The notes beneath the pieces were generated by a model, which was given only the letters and a program-made list of their open reading frames with translations, searched no databases and had not been told where the DNA came from. Shown here piece by piece: positions 1 to 18,346 of a DNA stretch of 64,000 bases. Source of the stretch: Liolophura sinensis (lineage: Eukaryota > Mollusca > Polyplacophora > Chitonida > Chitonidae); assembly GCF_032854445.1 (NCBI RefSeq), contig NC_088296.1, forward strand, positions 4,487,246 through 4,551,245, in the 5' to 3' direction. Numbering within the stretch: position 1 is the first letter of the stretch; each line of letters starts with the position of its first letter. A program made the position numbers and the translations under genes.

Positions 1-1210
1 CTGTTGACCTTCATGACTGACCCGTTAACCTCCATTCAAGTGGTGCTTTACAAATCTCTTTGACCGCTTGCTTGTAATCACTACCACTGAATGATTGCCA
101 ACTAAACGGTTTTGTATTCACACATATTCCCTACAATAATTTTGCACTGGTTAACAGCTGTCATGTAGTGTGTTTTTCTTTGTAAGCGAAGCGGCTTACT
201 TGTGTTTAATTCTTTCTTACACATTAATACCTGACAACACCAAAGCGTGTGGTAAACAGGGCACAAAACGAACACCTGTCCGAGATTAAGTGTTAATTAG
301 GATTCACGGATTAATCTTAGTGGATTAGATTGAAACTTGTTGATAGCGAACGCATTACGTGCTCTTAAGCCATGTTTACCCGTTGTTAACTTTTAATTCC
401 CACACCTGGGCTGAGAAAATACGTTCAGTCCAGGAGATTACAGATGGGATTATTACAGTTGAAAGAATTGTGTCACGACGGCAACCACCTGGCCGAAAGC
501 CTTAGCCATAATTACGAGAGCTAGATTCAAACACCCCACGAGCGTATGAGCTGTCACGAGACATCCCCCTACCTATAAACGAGGCCAGCTGAGAGCGAAC
601 CGAAAGAAGTCCGGTCCACACATTTTTTGTCTATATATGTGTATAGGCAAATAATGTGGAAGTTGAAAGGGCAATATTGTATGTTACTTGTATGGAGATC
701 AATTTTATGAATTATTATAACAGAGTTAAATTTTATTTTTAAAAAAAGCCTTATAAATGAAAACGCGCTGTCATTTTCGTGAGTCCAAGATACATTACCT
801 ACAAACTGTGACTAAGACCATCATAAAGAGAGTAAACTGAACTCCCAAATAAAATTTATTTATTTCATTGCTTTTTTTTTATTTATTTATTTTTTTTTTG
901 TTCTTTGTTTTTTTTTTTATTTTTTTTTTATTCTTGCGTCGTACAAAAGAAAATTACTCTTACATGCTCTGTCGTGGTAGGAAAAAGAACAGAACCCTGA
1001 GGAAACCCACGACCATCCGCATCTTGATGCCAAACCTTCCCAAACCTTCCAGAAGCTGGACTCGAACTCAGATCGACTTCATTGGTTAGAGACTCCTCGG
1101 TTGTTGTAGCTGCAATAAGACGCTCACTACTAGACCACAGAGGCCCCCCTTCACTGACAGTTAGAGAAGAAAGCTTGAGTTACCTACGGTGAGTAGCCGA
1201 TCGAATTAGG
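1..1210. repeat. Segmental duplication, copy 1 (diverged, partial)
   Basis: Positions ~10-490 and 720-1210 match 7905-8390 and 8870-9320. A single degenerate VNTR unit remains at about 495-535. It is more diverged than copies 2 and 3 and lies downstream of the EF-hand gene, while the other copies lie upstream of it. Confidence 0.75.
858..1149 (-). repeat. SINE-1 copy (tRNA-derived) with expanded T tract
   Basis: The tail end faces left, with T-rich expansion at 870-935. The core CCACGACCATCCGCA and the tRNA-like B-box complement follow. It ends in ACCACAGAGGCCCCC, the complement of the family head GCCTCCGTGGCTCAG. Confidence 0.75.
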
Positions 1211-1573
1211 TCTAACAAAAATAGGCATGGTAATATATATGTAATATCATAACAATGTACATAATCACAGTAATATATATGTAATATCATAGCAATGTAC
1301 ATAATTACAGTAATATATATGTAATATAACAGCAATGTACATAATTACAGTAATATATATGCAATATCATAGCAATGTACACAATTACAGTAATATATAC
1401 GTAACATCTTAGCAATGTACATAATTACAGTAAGACAGTATAAAGGCACTGTACATATATACAGCAATGCTGTATCACGCCACTGTGCCCTATTACAGTA
1501 ATACTGTATCACCAGTGTCACGAAATCCAATAACCCAAAGCAGTGTCTCGAAATTCTGTTATCGAAACCAGTC

Positions 1574-7310
<5,737 letters not shown>

Positions 7311-8394
7311 TATGACCGAGGTACCTTACGTGGCAAGTCGCTGATGCCTTGTACGGCAAAATAACGGAACCTTGAATGGTAAGCTTGTGAAATTACCGAG
7401 AAGCTTGATGTGGCCAACCAGTGATGTGGTCGCGTTGATGAACGTGGCAAACCAATGAAGTTGGCAAATTGGCGATATGACCAAAGAGCTCGACCGTTCC
7501 AGGCAATGATGTGGCCGAGTATATGTAAAAAGGCTATTCAGGTGTTAGCCCACGAGCTGAATGTGGGAAGACAGTGATGTAGCAGTTCAGTGTAGTGGTA
7601 ATAAGCAATATGGAAATGCGGCGTTTTGGTCATTCAGCGATATGGTCATTCAGCGCTTTGACGATTCAGCGCTTTGACGATTCAGCGATGTGGCAATTGA
7701 GCGACGTGGCAATTGAGCGATGAGACGATTGAGCGGCTTGATTCAGGAGCTCGATGTGCCGAGTAAGTGCTCTGTGATATGATCCTGTTGTCCGATATGA
7801 CAGGAACAAAGGTAAGCTGGCTGACTGACCCGCTGTCTGTGTACTGTTACAGATTTATTGTTACTGTCATCCATTAGCATATTTGTCAATCTCACACAAG
7901 ATTGGCCTGGTGACCTCCAAGACTTACCGTTGATCTCCGTTCAAGTGTGGCTTTACAAATCTCTCTGACCGCTTGCTAGTCCTTTGTATTCAGTACCACT
8001 GAATGAATGCCAACTAAACTGGATAACAGCTGCCATGTAGTGCGCATTTCTTTGTAAGCAAAGCGGCTAACTTGTGTTTAACTCCTTCTAACACATTAAT
8101 ACCTGACAACATCAAAGCGTGTGGTAAACAGGGCACAAAACGAACACCTGTCCGAGATTAAGTGTTTATCAGGATCCACGGATTAGTATCAGTGGATTAG
8201 ATTGAAACTTGTTGATAGCGAACGCATAACGTGCTCTTATACAATGTTTTCCTGTTGTTAATTTTTAATTCTGACACCTAGGTTGAGATAATACGTTCAA
8301 TCGAGGAGATCACAGACGGGAATATCACAGCTGGAAGTATGGCCTCATGTCAAAATCTACCTGATAGCTACCTGGCCTGAAGCCTCAGCCATAA

Positions 8395-8868
8395 CTGTGA
8401 GAGCTGGATTCAAACGCGGAACTTCCCTAGGCTTTCCCTATAATACAGCCATAACTGTGAGAGCTGGATTCAAACGCGGAACTTCCCTAGGCTTTCCCTA
8501 TAATACAGCATAACTTTGAGAGCTGGATTTAAACACGCAACTTCCCTAGGCATTCCCTATTATACAGCCATAACTGTGAGAGCTGGATTTAAACACGCAA
8601 CTTCCCTAGGCATTCCCTATTATACAGCCATAACTGTGAGATTTGGATTTAAACACGCAAACTTCCCTAGGCATTCCCTATTATACAGCCATAACTGTGA
8701 GAGCTGGATTTAAACACGCAATTTCCCTAGGCATTCCCTATTATACAGCCATAACTGTGAGAGCTGGATTCAAACACGCAACTTCCCTAGGCATTCCCTA
8801 TTATACAGCCATAACTGTGAGAGCTGGATTCAAACACGCAACTTCCCTAGCCATTCTCTATTATAATA
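8395..8868. repeat. 60-bp VNTR, about 8 units
   Basis: The unit contains CATAACTGTGAGAGCTGGAT, then AAACACGCAACTTCCCTAGG and CATTCCCTATTATACAGC. It is open in one frame as a 20-residue repeat, but has no splice or coding context, so I treat it as non-coding tandem DNA. Confidence 0.92.
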
Positions 8869-9004
8869 GTTACCCTTTATTTAAAAAATAAAACTTATAA
8901 ATAAAAACGCGCTGTTTATTTCAGTGAGTCTAACTTGAATTACCTACAAAACTGTGGCTAGAACCATCATAAAGAGAGTAAACTGAACTCTCAAACAAAA
9001 TTTA

Positions 9005-9250
9005 CTTATTTTATTGGGGTTTTTGCGCCGTGCTCAAGAAAATTACTCCTACACGCTCTGTGGTGGTAGGAAACTAAGCAGAGCCCGGGGGAAACCCACG
9101 ACCATCCGCACGTTGCTGAAAGACCTTCCCACGCACAAGCAGACAGGAAGCCAGGATAAGCTGGACTCGAACTCAAATCGACTTCATTTATGGGAGACTC
9201 CTGGGTGATCGTAGACGCAATAAGACACTCACCATTAGGCCACGGAGGAC
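9005..9250 (-). repeat. SINE-1 copy in duplication copy 2
   Basis: This is a diverged SINE-1 in minus orientation, ending in the complement of the tRNA-like head (GGCCACGGAGG). Confidence 0.75.
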
Positions 9251-10258
9251 CCACTCACGGACAGCTAAAGTAGAAAACTTGATTTATTTACGGTGAGTGG
9301 CCGAACGAATTAGGCCAAACCAAAATAGGCATATAAAGCTTGGCTGTTGTGTCAACTGCACTCTTTGTGGGAGGGTCACATTCACAGTGTCAGTGGTTCT
9401 GTTAGAGGAATCACTAGCTGTGTGTACATACATTGTGTCTTCTTGTGGTAGGGCGAGTCCATACCGCCGAAGTACTGTCACCACGGAAGTATCATGCAGA
9501 ACACACCAGAGATGACACCATCAATCGGTCACATTATACTGACACCGGGCCAACCATTCATGTTCCCTTGCTCTAGCTTCCCAGTGCTGACCGAGAAGCG
9601 AAGCAGTGACTCCGTTCGGGTTCGCTGCAGGAAATTACCTCACTGAAATGAAAAACTGCAGACAGTTCAATAAAGTTAAAGGCAAGCCTAAAAACACGCT
9701 CTGTGCACATGTGACAGTCGGCAATATGTGAACAGATTTGTACACGACTCAATCTTTATCCATCTTTTAGACAGCACAGCAACCAACCTACGGAGCTAAC
9801 CCTCCGAATGTATAGAGACTTAGGACGTATCCAAACTACACGTATGCACTAATCAAGTCCTTTCAAATTCTGTCTGATCATCTTCTAAGACAATGGCATG
9901 GGCTAGAACATTAAAAACGGAATAAACTTTTCACTTAACTACCTGAACTTAGACACAAAGCAACCATTTGTTGTCCCTCTAGGTCATGCTAATCACATTT
10001 TGTGAATTTCCGACAAGAGATGTGTCAAATCAATCATTCACATATTATTTCTTGTGTTAGTTACAAAATCTGTTTACAGCAAAATCACAGGTGGTGGGAT
10101 GAATGTATGAAGGTGATTAAACATAATGATTTATACGTACGAGGAAAAGAAAAAGGTCTGGTCGTATTAGTTTATGCCATTATCGTATAATGAAATCATT
10201 TCATCTATGTTGTGTATAGTAGCTGTTTGAGTCTTTCATTGTTGCCCTATGTTAACTA

Positions 10259-11758
10259 TACTATCCAAAAAAAGAAACGCATAGGTGTTTTGTTTTATTT
10301 TAAATTGAAATAAATACATTTTTGTCTTCATTTCATGAGCAAAAATGTGTTTTAATATTGTTAATAGTCACAGTTAGCACACATTTTATTCCTCAAAACA
10401 TTTCTTGGTTGAAAATGTTGAGTTTGGAGGCCGTTTTTGGAAGAAGTAAAAAATACAGCACCACACTGGAAAGCATGGCAGTGTGTGACTATAAAACCGC
10501 AACTTCGAGCCGGAAATCGGCGTCTTTCAAGTGGTGTTTTCAAGCTGATTCAAACATGCCACGTCTTGACACTGTCACAAGAAATATTGCCATTGGAAGA
10601 CTTCAAGCTGGAGAGTTCCAATCGTCTATTTCTAGGCGTCTACACGTCAGCCAGAGCACGATTTCACGGCTTGCTGCCCGCTACAACAATACTGGGACAA
10701 CAAATGACCGTCGGCGTTCAGGTCGACCACGTGTCACTACAGCAGCCCAAGATCGCTGCATAAGGGTCCTCCATTTGCGTGACCGTTGTGCTACAGCTGA
10801 AAGCACAGCAGCCAGCATACCGGGACTGAGGAGGATATCCGGTCAGACAGTGCGGAACAGGCTGAGGGAACATGGACTGAGAGCCAGGAGGCCTATGTTG
10901 GGATCGTGCTGCGTCCTCACCATCGCGCCAATCGCCTCCGATGGTGTAACAACGTGACTGCATGGAATCTACGCAACTGGCGACGCATTTGGTTCAGTGA
11001 TGAGTCCAGATTCCTATTGCAGAGACGTGATGGTAGAAACCGGGTTTACAGACATGCTCACGAACGTTATGCCCCTAACTGCGTACGCCAAGTGGACAGA
11101 TTTGGTGGAGGGAGTGTGATGATGTGGGCAGCAATATCGTATACTGGTCGTACAAATCTTGTCCACGTTCAGGGAAATCTTACGGCCGTACGCTACCGAG
11201 ACACCATCCTGAAGCCACACCTCTTACCTGTCATTGACGTTCAGCGGGAGTTGTTCCAGCAGGACAACGCCAGACCGCACATGGCACGTGTCACAAGGGA
11301 CTTCCTCGCCGAAAACAATGTAAATGTCCTACCCTGGCCGTCCCGTTCCCCGGATCTTAACCCAATTGAGCATCTGTGGGATGAACTTGATCGACGTCTA
11401 CGCCAACGTCAACCTCAACCCCAAACGCTTCAAGAGCAAGTTGCATGTTTGCAGGAGGAGTGGCAGAACATTCCCCAGGCCTCTATCCAGCGTCTCATCC
11501 AGTCCATGACAAGGCGTGTCAGAACTGCTATTCGTGCCCGTGGTGGTCACAACAGATACTGACATTCCACTCAAGTGGGAGACTCATTGTGAGTGTCTTA
11601 CCTCAGGTTGATGGCCTTGTTGTCTAGATATGGACCCTTCTTTAATCTGTGTAAAAAATATTTGCAGAATAGCAATTCTTATTTAGTTATGCATAATTGA
11701 AAAGACTGCATCACCTCCGCAAAAAACCGGGTTATGCGTTTCTTTTTTTGGATAGTAT
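10259..11758 (+). mobile_element. Tc1-type DNA transposon with terminal inverted repeats
   Basis: The element is about 1.5 kb. Inverted ends begin TACTATCCAAAAAAAGAAAC on the left; the right end is the reverse complement (…GGATAGTA). It sits in a TA target. The duplicated segment at ~15380 shows the same flanks without the element (GTTGACTATAAAGG), which is an apparent empty site. The right boundary is accurate to within 1-2 bases. It encodes a DD34E transposase broken by one frameshift (see next entry). Confidence 0.93.
10556..11562 (+). pseudogene. Tc1-type transposase, interrupted by one frameshift
   Basis: The N-terminal part (start MPRLDT at 10556) holds a helix-turn-helix DNA-binding region followed by RRSGRPR. 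It stays in one frame until about 10890. From there the match continues in the next frame as VLRPHHRANRLRW up to the stop at 11562. This is consistent with loss of one base near CCTATG at ~10888-10895. The catalytic residues lie in FSDESRF, QQDNARPH and SPDLNPIEHLWDE. The second Asp and the Glu are separated by 34 residues (DD34E), the Tc1 signature. The element is probably non-autonomous as it stands, unless the frameshift is a sequencing error. Confidence 0.9.
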
Positions 11759-11987
11759 ATAAAGGAAGGCATGTTCGAATGCCAATTTACACCCATTTAA
11801 AAGAAAGGTCAAGTTTTGAAGGCCAAAAAATTTAGGTGTAAAATCTGACTAATTTTGAAGACAAAAATGACTTTGAAATAAGATGTCAGTTTTAATGATT
11901 GGTGTGGGGGGGGGGGGGGGGGAGGGGAGAGGGGGGCGGATTGCAGGATGAACCACTGAACTTTTGGCAAGATACTGTTGAACTTTC

Positions 11988-12187
11988 NNNNNNNNNNNNN
12001 NNNNNNNNNNNNNNNNNNNNNNNNNNNNNNNNNNNNNNNNNNNNNNNNNNNNNNNNNNNNNNNNNNNNNNNNNNNNNNNNNNNNNNNNNNNNNNNNNNNN
12101 NNNNNNNNNNNNNNNNNNNNNNNNNNNNNNNNNNNNNNNNNNNNNNNNNNNNNNNNNNNNNNNNNNNNNNNNNNNNNNNNNNNNNNN
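11988..12187. other. Assembly gap (200 Ns)
   Basis: Exactly 200 Ns join two copies of the same duplicated segment. A round number suggests a placeholder rather than a measured length. Confidence 0.99.
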
Positions 12188-13279
12188 ATGAATGCCAACT
12201 AAACTGGATAACAGCTGCCATGTAGTGCGCATTTCTTTGTAAGCAAAGCGGCTAACTTGTGTTTAATTCCTTCTAACACGTTAATACCTGACAACATCAA
12301 AGCGTGTGGTAAACAGGGCACAAAACGAACACCTGTCCGAGATTAAGTGTTTATCAGGATTCATGGATTAGTATCAGTGGAGTAGACTGAAACTTGTTGA
12401 TAACGAACGCATTACTTGCTCTTATACACTGTTGTCCTGTTGTTAATTTTTAATTCTGACACCTAGGCTGAGATAATACGTTCAATCGAGGAGATCACAG
12501 ACGGGATTATCACAGCTGGAAGAATGGCCTCATGACAAAATCTACCTGATAGCCGCCTGGCGTTTTGGTCATTCAGCGATATGGTCATTCAGCGCTTTGA
12601 CGATTCAGCGCTTTGACGATTCAGCGATGTGGCAATTGAGCGACGTGGCAATTGAGCGATGTGGCAATTGAGCGATGAGACGATTGAGCGGCTTGATTCA
12701 GGAGCTCGATGTGCCGAGTAAGTGCTCTGTGATATGATCCTGTTGTCCGATATGACAGGAACAAAGGTAAGCTGGCTGACTGACCCGCTGTCTGTGTACT
12801 GTGGCCTGGTGACCTCCAAGACTTACCGTTGATCTCCGTTCAAGTGTTGGCTTTACAAATCTCTCTGACCGCTTGTTAGTTCTTTGTATTCAGTACCACT
12901 GAATGATGCCAACTAAACTGGATAACAGCTGCCATGTAGTGCGCATTTCTTTGTAAGCAAAGCGGCTAACTTGTGTTTAATTCCTTCTAACACGTTAATA
13001 CCTGACAACATCAAAGCGTGTGGTAAACAGGGCACAAAACGAACACCTGTCCGAGATTAAGTGTTTATCAGGATTCATGGATTAGTATCAGTGGAGTAGA
13101 CTGAAACTTGTTGATAACGAACGCATTACTTGCTCTTATACACTGTTGTCCTGTTGTTAATTTTTAATTCTGACACCTAGGCTGAGATAATACGTTCAAT
13201 CGAGGAGATCACAGACGGGATTATCACAGCTGGAAGAATGGCCTCATGACAAAATCTACCTGATAGCCGCCTGGCCTGA

Positions 13280-13945
13280 AGCCTCAGCCATAACTGTGAG
13301 AGCTGGATTCAAACGCGGAACTTTCCTAGGCTTTCCTATTATACAGCCATAACTGTGAGAGCTGGATTTAAACACGCAACTTCCCTAGGCATTCCCTATT
13401 ATACAGCCATAACTGTGAGAGCTGGATTTAAATACGCAATTTCCCTAGGCATTCCCTATTATACAGCCATAACTGTGAGAGCTGGATTCAAACGCGGAAC
13501 TTCCCTAGGCTTTCCCTACAATACAGCCATAACTGTGAGAGCTGGATTTAAACACGCAATTTCCCTAGGCATTCCCTATTATACAGCCATAACTGTGAGA
13601 GCTGGATTTAAACACGCAATTTCCCTAGGCATTCCCTATTATACAGCCATAACAATGAGAGCTGGATTCAAACACGCAACTTCCCTAGCATTCCCTATTA
13701 TACAGCCATAACTGTGAGAGTTGGATTTAAACACGCAAATTCCCTAGGCATTCCCTATTATACAGCCATAACTGTGAGAGCTGGATTTAAACACGCAATT
13801 TCCCTAGGCATTCCCTATTATACAGCCATAACTGTGAGAGCTGGATTCAAACACGCAACTTCCCTAGGCATTCCCTATTATACAGCCATAACTGTGAGAG
13901 CTGGATTCAAACACGCAACTTCCGTAGCCATTCTCTATTGTAATA
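13280..13945. repeat. 60-bp VNTR, about 11 units
   Basis: This has the same unit as 8395-8868, expanded by about three copies in duplication copy 3. One unit carries a one-base deletion near 13688 that breaks the reading frame, which argues against coding. Confidence 0.92.
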
Positions 13946-14079
13946 GTTACTCTTTATTTAAAAAATAAAACTTATAAATAAAAACGCGCTGTTATTTCAG
14001 TGAGTCTAACTTGAATTACCTACAAAACTGTGGCTAGAACCATCATAAAGAGAGTAAACTGAACTCTCAAACAAAATTT

Positions 14080-14328
14080 ACTTATTTTATTGGGGTTTTT
14101 GCGCCGTGCTCAAGAAAATTACTCCTACACGCTCTGTGGTGGTAGGAAACTGAGCAGAGCCCGGGGGAAACCCACGACCATCCGCACGTTGCTGAAAGAC
14201 CTTCCCATGCACAAGCAGACAGGAAGCCAGGATAAGCTGGACTCGAACTCAAATCGACTTCATTTATGGGAGACTCCTGGGTGATCGTAAACGCAATAAG
14301 ACACTCACCATTAGGCCACGGAGGACCT
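14080..14328 (-). repeat. SINE-1 copy in duplication copy 3
   Basis: This is the same insertion as 9005-9250, duplicated with the segment. Confidence 0.75.
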
Positions 14329-15787
14329 ACTCACGGACAGCTAAAGTAGAAAACTTGATTTATTTACGGTGAGTGGCCGAACGAATTAGGCCAAACCAAA
14401 ATAGGCATATAAAGCTTGGCTGTTGTGTCAACTGCACTCTTTGTGGGAGGGTCACATTCACAGTGTCAGTGGTTCTGTTGGTATGTGGGAGGTTTAACGT
14501 TGTGCTTAACAATGTTTCTGTCATAGGACGAAGACGAATCACTAGCTGGGTGTACATACATTGTGTCTTCTTGTAGTAGGGCGAGTCCATACCGCCGAAG
14601 TACTGTCGCCACGGAAGTATCATGCAGAGGACACCAGAGATGACACCATCAATCGGTCACATTATACTGACACCGGGCCAACCATTCATGTTTCCTTGTT
14701 CTAGCTTCTCAGTGCTGACCGCCAAGCGAAGCAGTGACTCCGTTCGGGTTCGCTGCAGGAAATTACCTCACTGAAATGAAAACTGCAGACAGTTCAATAA
14801 AGTTAAAGGCAAGCCTAAAACACTCTCTGTGCACATGTGACAGTCGGCAATATGTGAACAAATTTGTACACGACTCAATCTTTATCCATCTTTTAGACAG
14901 CACAGCAACCAACCTACGGAGCTAACCCTCCGAATGTATAGAGACTTAGGACGTATCCAAACTACACGTATGCACTAATCAAGTCCTTTCAAATTCTGTC
15001 TGATCATCTTCTAAGACAATGGCATGGGCTAGAACATTAAAAACGGATTAAACTTTTCACTTAACTACCTGAACTTAGACACAAAGCAACCATTTGTTGT
15101 CCCTCTAGGCCATGCTAATCACATTTCGTGAATTTCCGACAACAGATGTGTCAAATCAATCATTCAAAGATTATTTCTTGTGTTAGTTACAAAATCTGTT
15201 TACAGCAAAATCACAGGTGGTGGAATGAATGTATGAAGGTGATTAAACATAATCATTTATACGTACGAGGAAAAGAAAAAGGTCTGGTCGTATTAGTTTA
15301 TGCCATTATCATATAATTAAATCATTTCATCTATGTTGTGTATAGTAGCTGTTTGAGTCTTTCATTGTTGCCCTATGTTGACTATAAAGGAAGGCATGTT
15401 CGAATGCCAATTTACACCCATTTAAAAAGAAAGGTCAAGTTTTGAAGGCAAAAAAATTTAGGTGTAAAATCTGACTAATTTTGAAGACAAAATGACTTTG
15501 AAATAAGATGTCAGTTTTAATGATTGGTGTGTGTGTGGGGGGGGGGGGAGGGGGGGGGGGGTAGCGGATTGCAGGATGAACCACCGAACTTTTGGCAAGA
15601 TACTTTTGAACTTTCCAATAAGTGACGACAAGATTTGTACACCATATGGATAGCCAACAACGCGATATTTAACGAACGCTCCTCACCGATCCTCACCGAT
15701 CGCCTACAAATAGTCAAAATATTGTCCTTACTGCTGCTGAACGTCGGGCTTTCAGTCTCCTTAGTCCGATACAGTACATGATCCCTG

Positions 15788-16045
15788 AGGGCCTCCGTGG
15801 CTCAGTTGGTTAGCGCGCCAGCGCAGCGTAATGACCCAGGAGCCTCTCACCAATGCGGTCGATGTGAGTTCAAGTCCAGCTTGTGCTGGCTTCCTCTCCG
15901 GCCTTACGTGGGAAGATCTGCCAGCAGCCTGCGGATGGTCGTGGGTTTCCCGCGGGCTGTGCTCGGTTTGCACCCACCATAATTCTGACCGCCGTGAAAT
16001 ATTCTTGAGTACGGCGTGAAACACCAATCAAATAAATAAATACAC
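15788..16045 (+). repeat. SINE-1, near full length
   Basis: The head is GCCTCCGTGGCTCAGTTGGT at 15790, the B box GTTCAAGTCC, and the tail a run of AAAT units. Confidence 0.9.
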
Positions 16046-16736
16046 GCTCCCTATACTGACATGTCGGTGATTAATTTTGAATTAGTAAATAAACCAATTA
16101 ACTGGACTTAACGGAAGAAACACCGACTCTCAAACAGTAGGATCAGATCTATCATTGTTGTGGTCTGCGTTTGTGTCGATTTTTTCTGTGTTTATGTGTT
16201 TTTTTTCGGGTTTGGGGTGGGGGGATTTACTTATTTATTAAAACTAAGGTTTTTCGCCGAAGACAAGAACAATACATTTGCCAGTCGAGGGCCATCATGC
16301 CAGTGGCATGAAAAAATTTAGTTCAAGCAACAGAGCACCGCCTTTCGTCAGAATCCTGATAAGTCCCCAATAAACTGAGAGCCACAATCAGGCCTGCGAG
16401 TGTCCGGTTCAGGGACTGAAATTTGCGATTGTAAAAATTATCCCTGATTTATGCATAGTAAATTTCTACTATCTTGTCTTTAAAGCGAGTGTTAAAATGT
16501 CAACATTTTCCAAGTGTTAAAATTATAAAACACATGAAATGCCGTACAGTATTTTAAAAAGGTGATTGATTGGTGGTTGTAACAACTAGTTAAATTGTAA
16601 AAGTTTTAGCTTTTACAATTTCTAATGCGAAAAACGTTTAAAACGGTTTATTTGACAAAAAATAGTGTTAAATCACATTTTCTAAGCAATTCGTCAAGTG
16701 TTAACTTCAAGCCACGTGAACGTAACATTATAAACG

Positions 16737-16995
16737 AGTGGCCTCCGTGGCCGAGGTAGTTAGCACGTGAACCGCAAGCGTAATGACTCAGGAGCCTCTG
16801 ACCAATGCGGTCGTTGTGAGTTCAAGTCCAGCTCATGCTGGCTTCCTCTCCGGTCGTACGTGAGGAGGTCTGTAAGCAGCCTGCGGATGGTCATGGGTTT
16901 CCCCCGGTTTCCTCCCACCATACTGCTGGCCGTCGTCGTATAAGTGAAATATTCTTGAGTTACGGCATAAAACACCTATCAAATAAATAAACAAA
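16737..16995 (+). repeat. SINE-1, near full length
   Basis: The head is GCCTCCGTGGCCGAGG with B box GTTCAAGTCC, and the tail AAATAAATAAAC. The A box is partly diverged. Confidence 0.88.
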
Positions 16996-17095
16996 CGTAT
17001 TATACGAGTTAGACTTCCGTTTCCACCGCCACCGCCAAAGTGTTGGATTTAATATCATTAAAGTTATACATAGCATTTCAATTGTTAAAGAATAT

Positions 17096-17255
17096 ATTTG
17101 ATTGGCGTTTTCGGCTGCACTCAAGAATATTTCACGTATACGACGGCGGCCAGTACTGTGGTGGGAGGAAACAGGGCAAAAGTAGTTGGGGAGCCCACGA
17201 CCATCCGCATGAGCTGGACTTGAACTCCTAGCCACCGCATTAGTGAGTAGCTAAT
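17096..17255 (-). repeat. SINE-1 fragment
   Basis: This is the minus-strand 3' part and part of the core; the tRNA-like head is missing. Confidence 0.75.
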
Positions 17256-17734
17256 GGGTCATAAGAGATATGAATTGACGGAATGGCAAACAAACATTCT
17301 GTACATGTGGAGGCGACTGGCCACGGTCTAATGCCCTGGAGCCCTTCCTTCTCTTTCCCCGACATGCACTGTGTGGCTCAGGCCTGCAGACTGGTCTGCC
17401 ATAGGCAGGTATGTAGGGTAGCAGTTCTCTTGTCTCCGGCCAATGCTGCCCGGACTTCCGGTTGCTAAGCAGCTATGTCGAACCGCCGAGGCACGCGGGC
17501 AAGCTCCCGTACCTTGTCTGAAGACTTTTCATATCGTTACTCTTTGTAAGAGCCAATACATGAGAAATAAAGACATGTGTATATGTGTAGATACATATAT
17601 ATCCTGTGAAGCTATGTTGGGCCGTACGGATACAAATCAGAAGGGCTACAAGTGAACATGTGCATGTCCAGAAACTGTTGTATCTGTGAATGCAACCTCA
17701 TGTGAGTGTACGTCCTGGTAGACACAACCACAGC

Positions 17735-18320
17735 GGCCGGTTCTGATGAAAAGTACAACCACGGCGATAGCGTAAGACAGCCTGTTTGTGATGAGAAGTG
17801 CAACCACAGCGATAGCTTAAGAGAGTCTGTTTGTGATGACAAGTGCAACCACAGCGATAGCGTAAGAGAACCTGTTTGTGATGACAAGTGCAACCAGAGC
17901 GATAGCTTAAGACAGCCTGTTTGTAATGACAAGTACAAAAACAGTGATAGCGTAAGAGAGCCTGTTTGTGATGACTATTGCGACCACAGCGATAGCGTAA
18001 GAGAACCTGTTTGTGATGACAAGTGCAACCACAGCGATAGCTTAAGACAGCCTGTTTGTAATGACAAGTACAAAAACAGTGATAGCGTAAGAGAGTCTGT
18101 TTATGATGACAATTGCGACCACAGCGATAGTTTCAGGGAGTCTGTTTGTGATGACAAGTACCACCACAGTGCTAGCTTAAGAGAGTCTGTTTTGATGCCA
18201 AGAACAACCACAAGAATAGTTCAATAGAACCTGTTTGTGATGACAAGTACCACCACAGCGATAGCTTAAAGGGGTCTGTTTGTGATGAGAAGTGCAACCA
18301 CGGCGATAGTTTAAGCACAA
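17735..18320 (+). repeat. 45-bp minisatellite with a 15-residue coding-like unit, upstream of the sulfotransferase
   Basis: About thirteen copies of a 45-bp unit lie directly before the sulfotransferase start. Read as protein the unit is VCDDKCNHSDSVREP, open from 17706 to about 18190 without a stop. At ~18190 one base is missing (GTTTTGATG where other units have GTTTGTGATG). After that the unit frame is the frame of the sulfotransferase ATG, and it stays open through the last two units into MMSQARYRR. It may be a 5' UTR exon, an upstream coding region broken by an indel or sequencing error, or simple tandem DNA. The unit being a multiple of three and the third-position variation are compatible with coding, but do not prove it. 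Confidence 0.75.
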
Positions 18321-18346
18321 CCACGTCCGTGCTACCTACAGTGTCA

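Larger units (their letters stand above)
7620..11987. repeat. Segmental duplication, copy 2 (contains the Tc1 insertion)
   Basis: Outside the transposon this stretch matches 12550-15617 closely and in order: the block of short GATTCAGCGATGTGG-like repeats (7620-7750), a unique block (7900-8390), the 60-bp VNTR, a SINE, then about 1.2 kb ending near TTTTGGCAAGATACTGTTGAAC just before the gap. A shorter part (7905-8345) also matches 10-490. I see no convincing gene inside; 9640-10258 holds nothing recognisable. Confidence 0.85.
12188..15617. repeat. Segmental duplication, copy 3 (empty Tc1 site, longer VNTR)
   Basis: The segment begins after the N gap with a partial block (12188-12545) that is repeated almost exactly at 12900-13260. 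It then repeats the 7620-7880 and 7900-11987 order without the transposon. Copies 2 and 3 differ by scattered substitutions, VNTR length (about 8 versus 11 units) and the transposon. An extra ~50-bp piece is present near 14480-14535. The stretch 14760-15380 contains no recognisable gene. Confidence 0.85.

Noticed and set aside
8516-8891. 20-residue repeat protein in the 60-bp VNTR
   Set aside because: There is no start, splice or conserved context, the paralogous array is frameshifted, and units vary in length.
11809-12232. Frames running through Ns
   Set aside because: They cover the assembly gap and carry no sequence information.
13280-15617. Independent second gene locus in the duplicated segment
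   Set aside because: The duplicate contains only repeats and unrecognised DNA; no EF-hand exon lies inside it.
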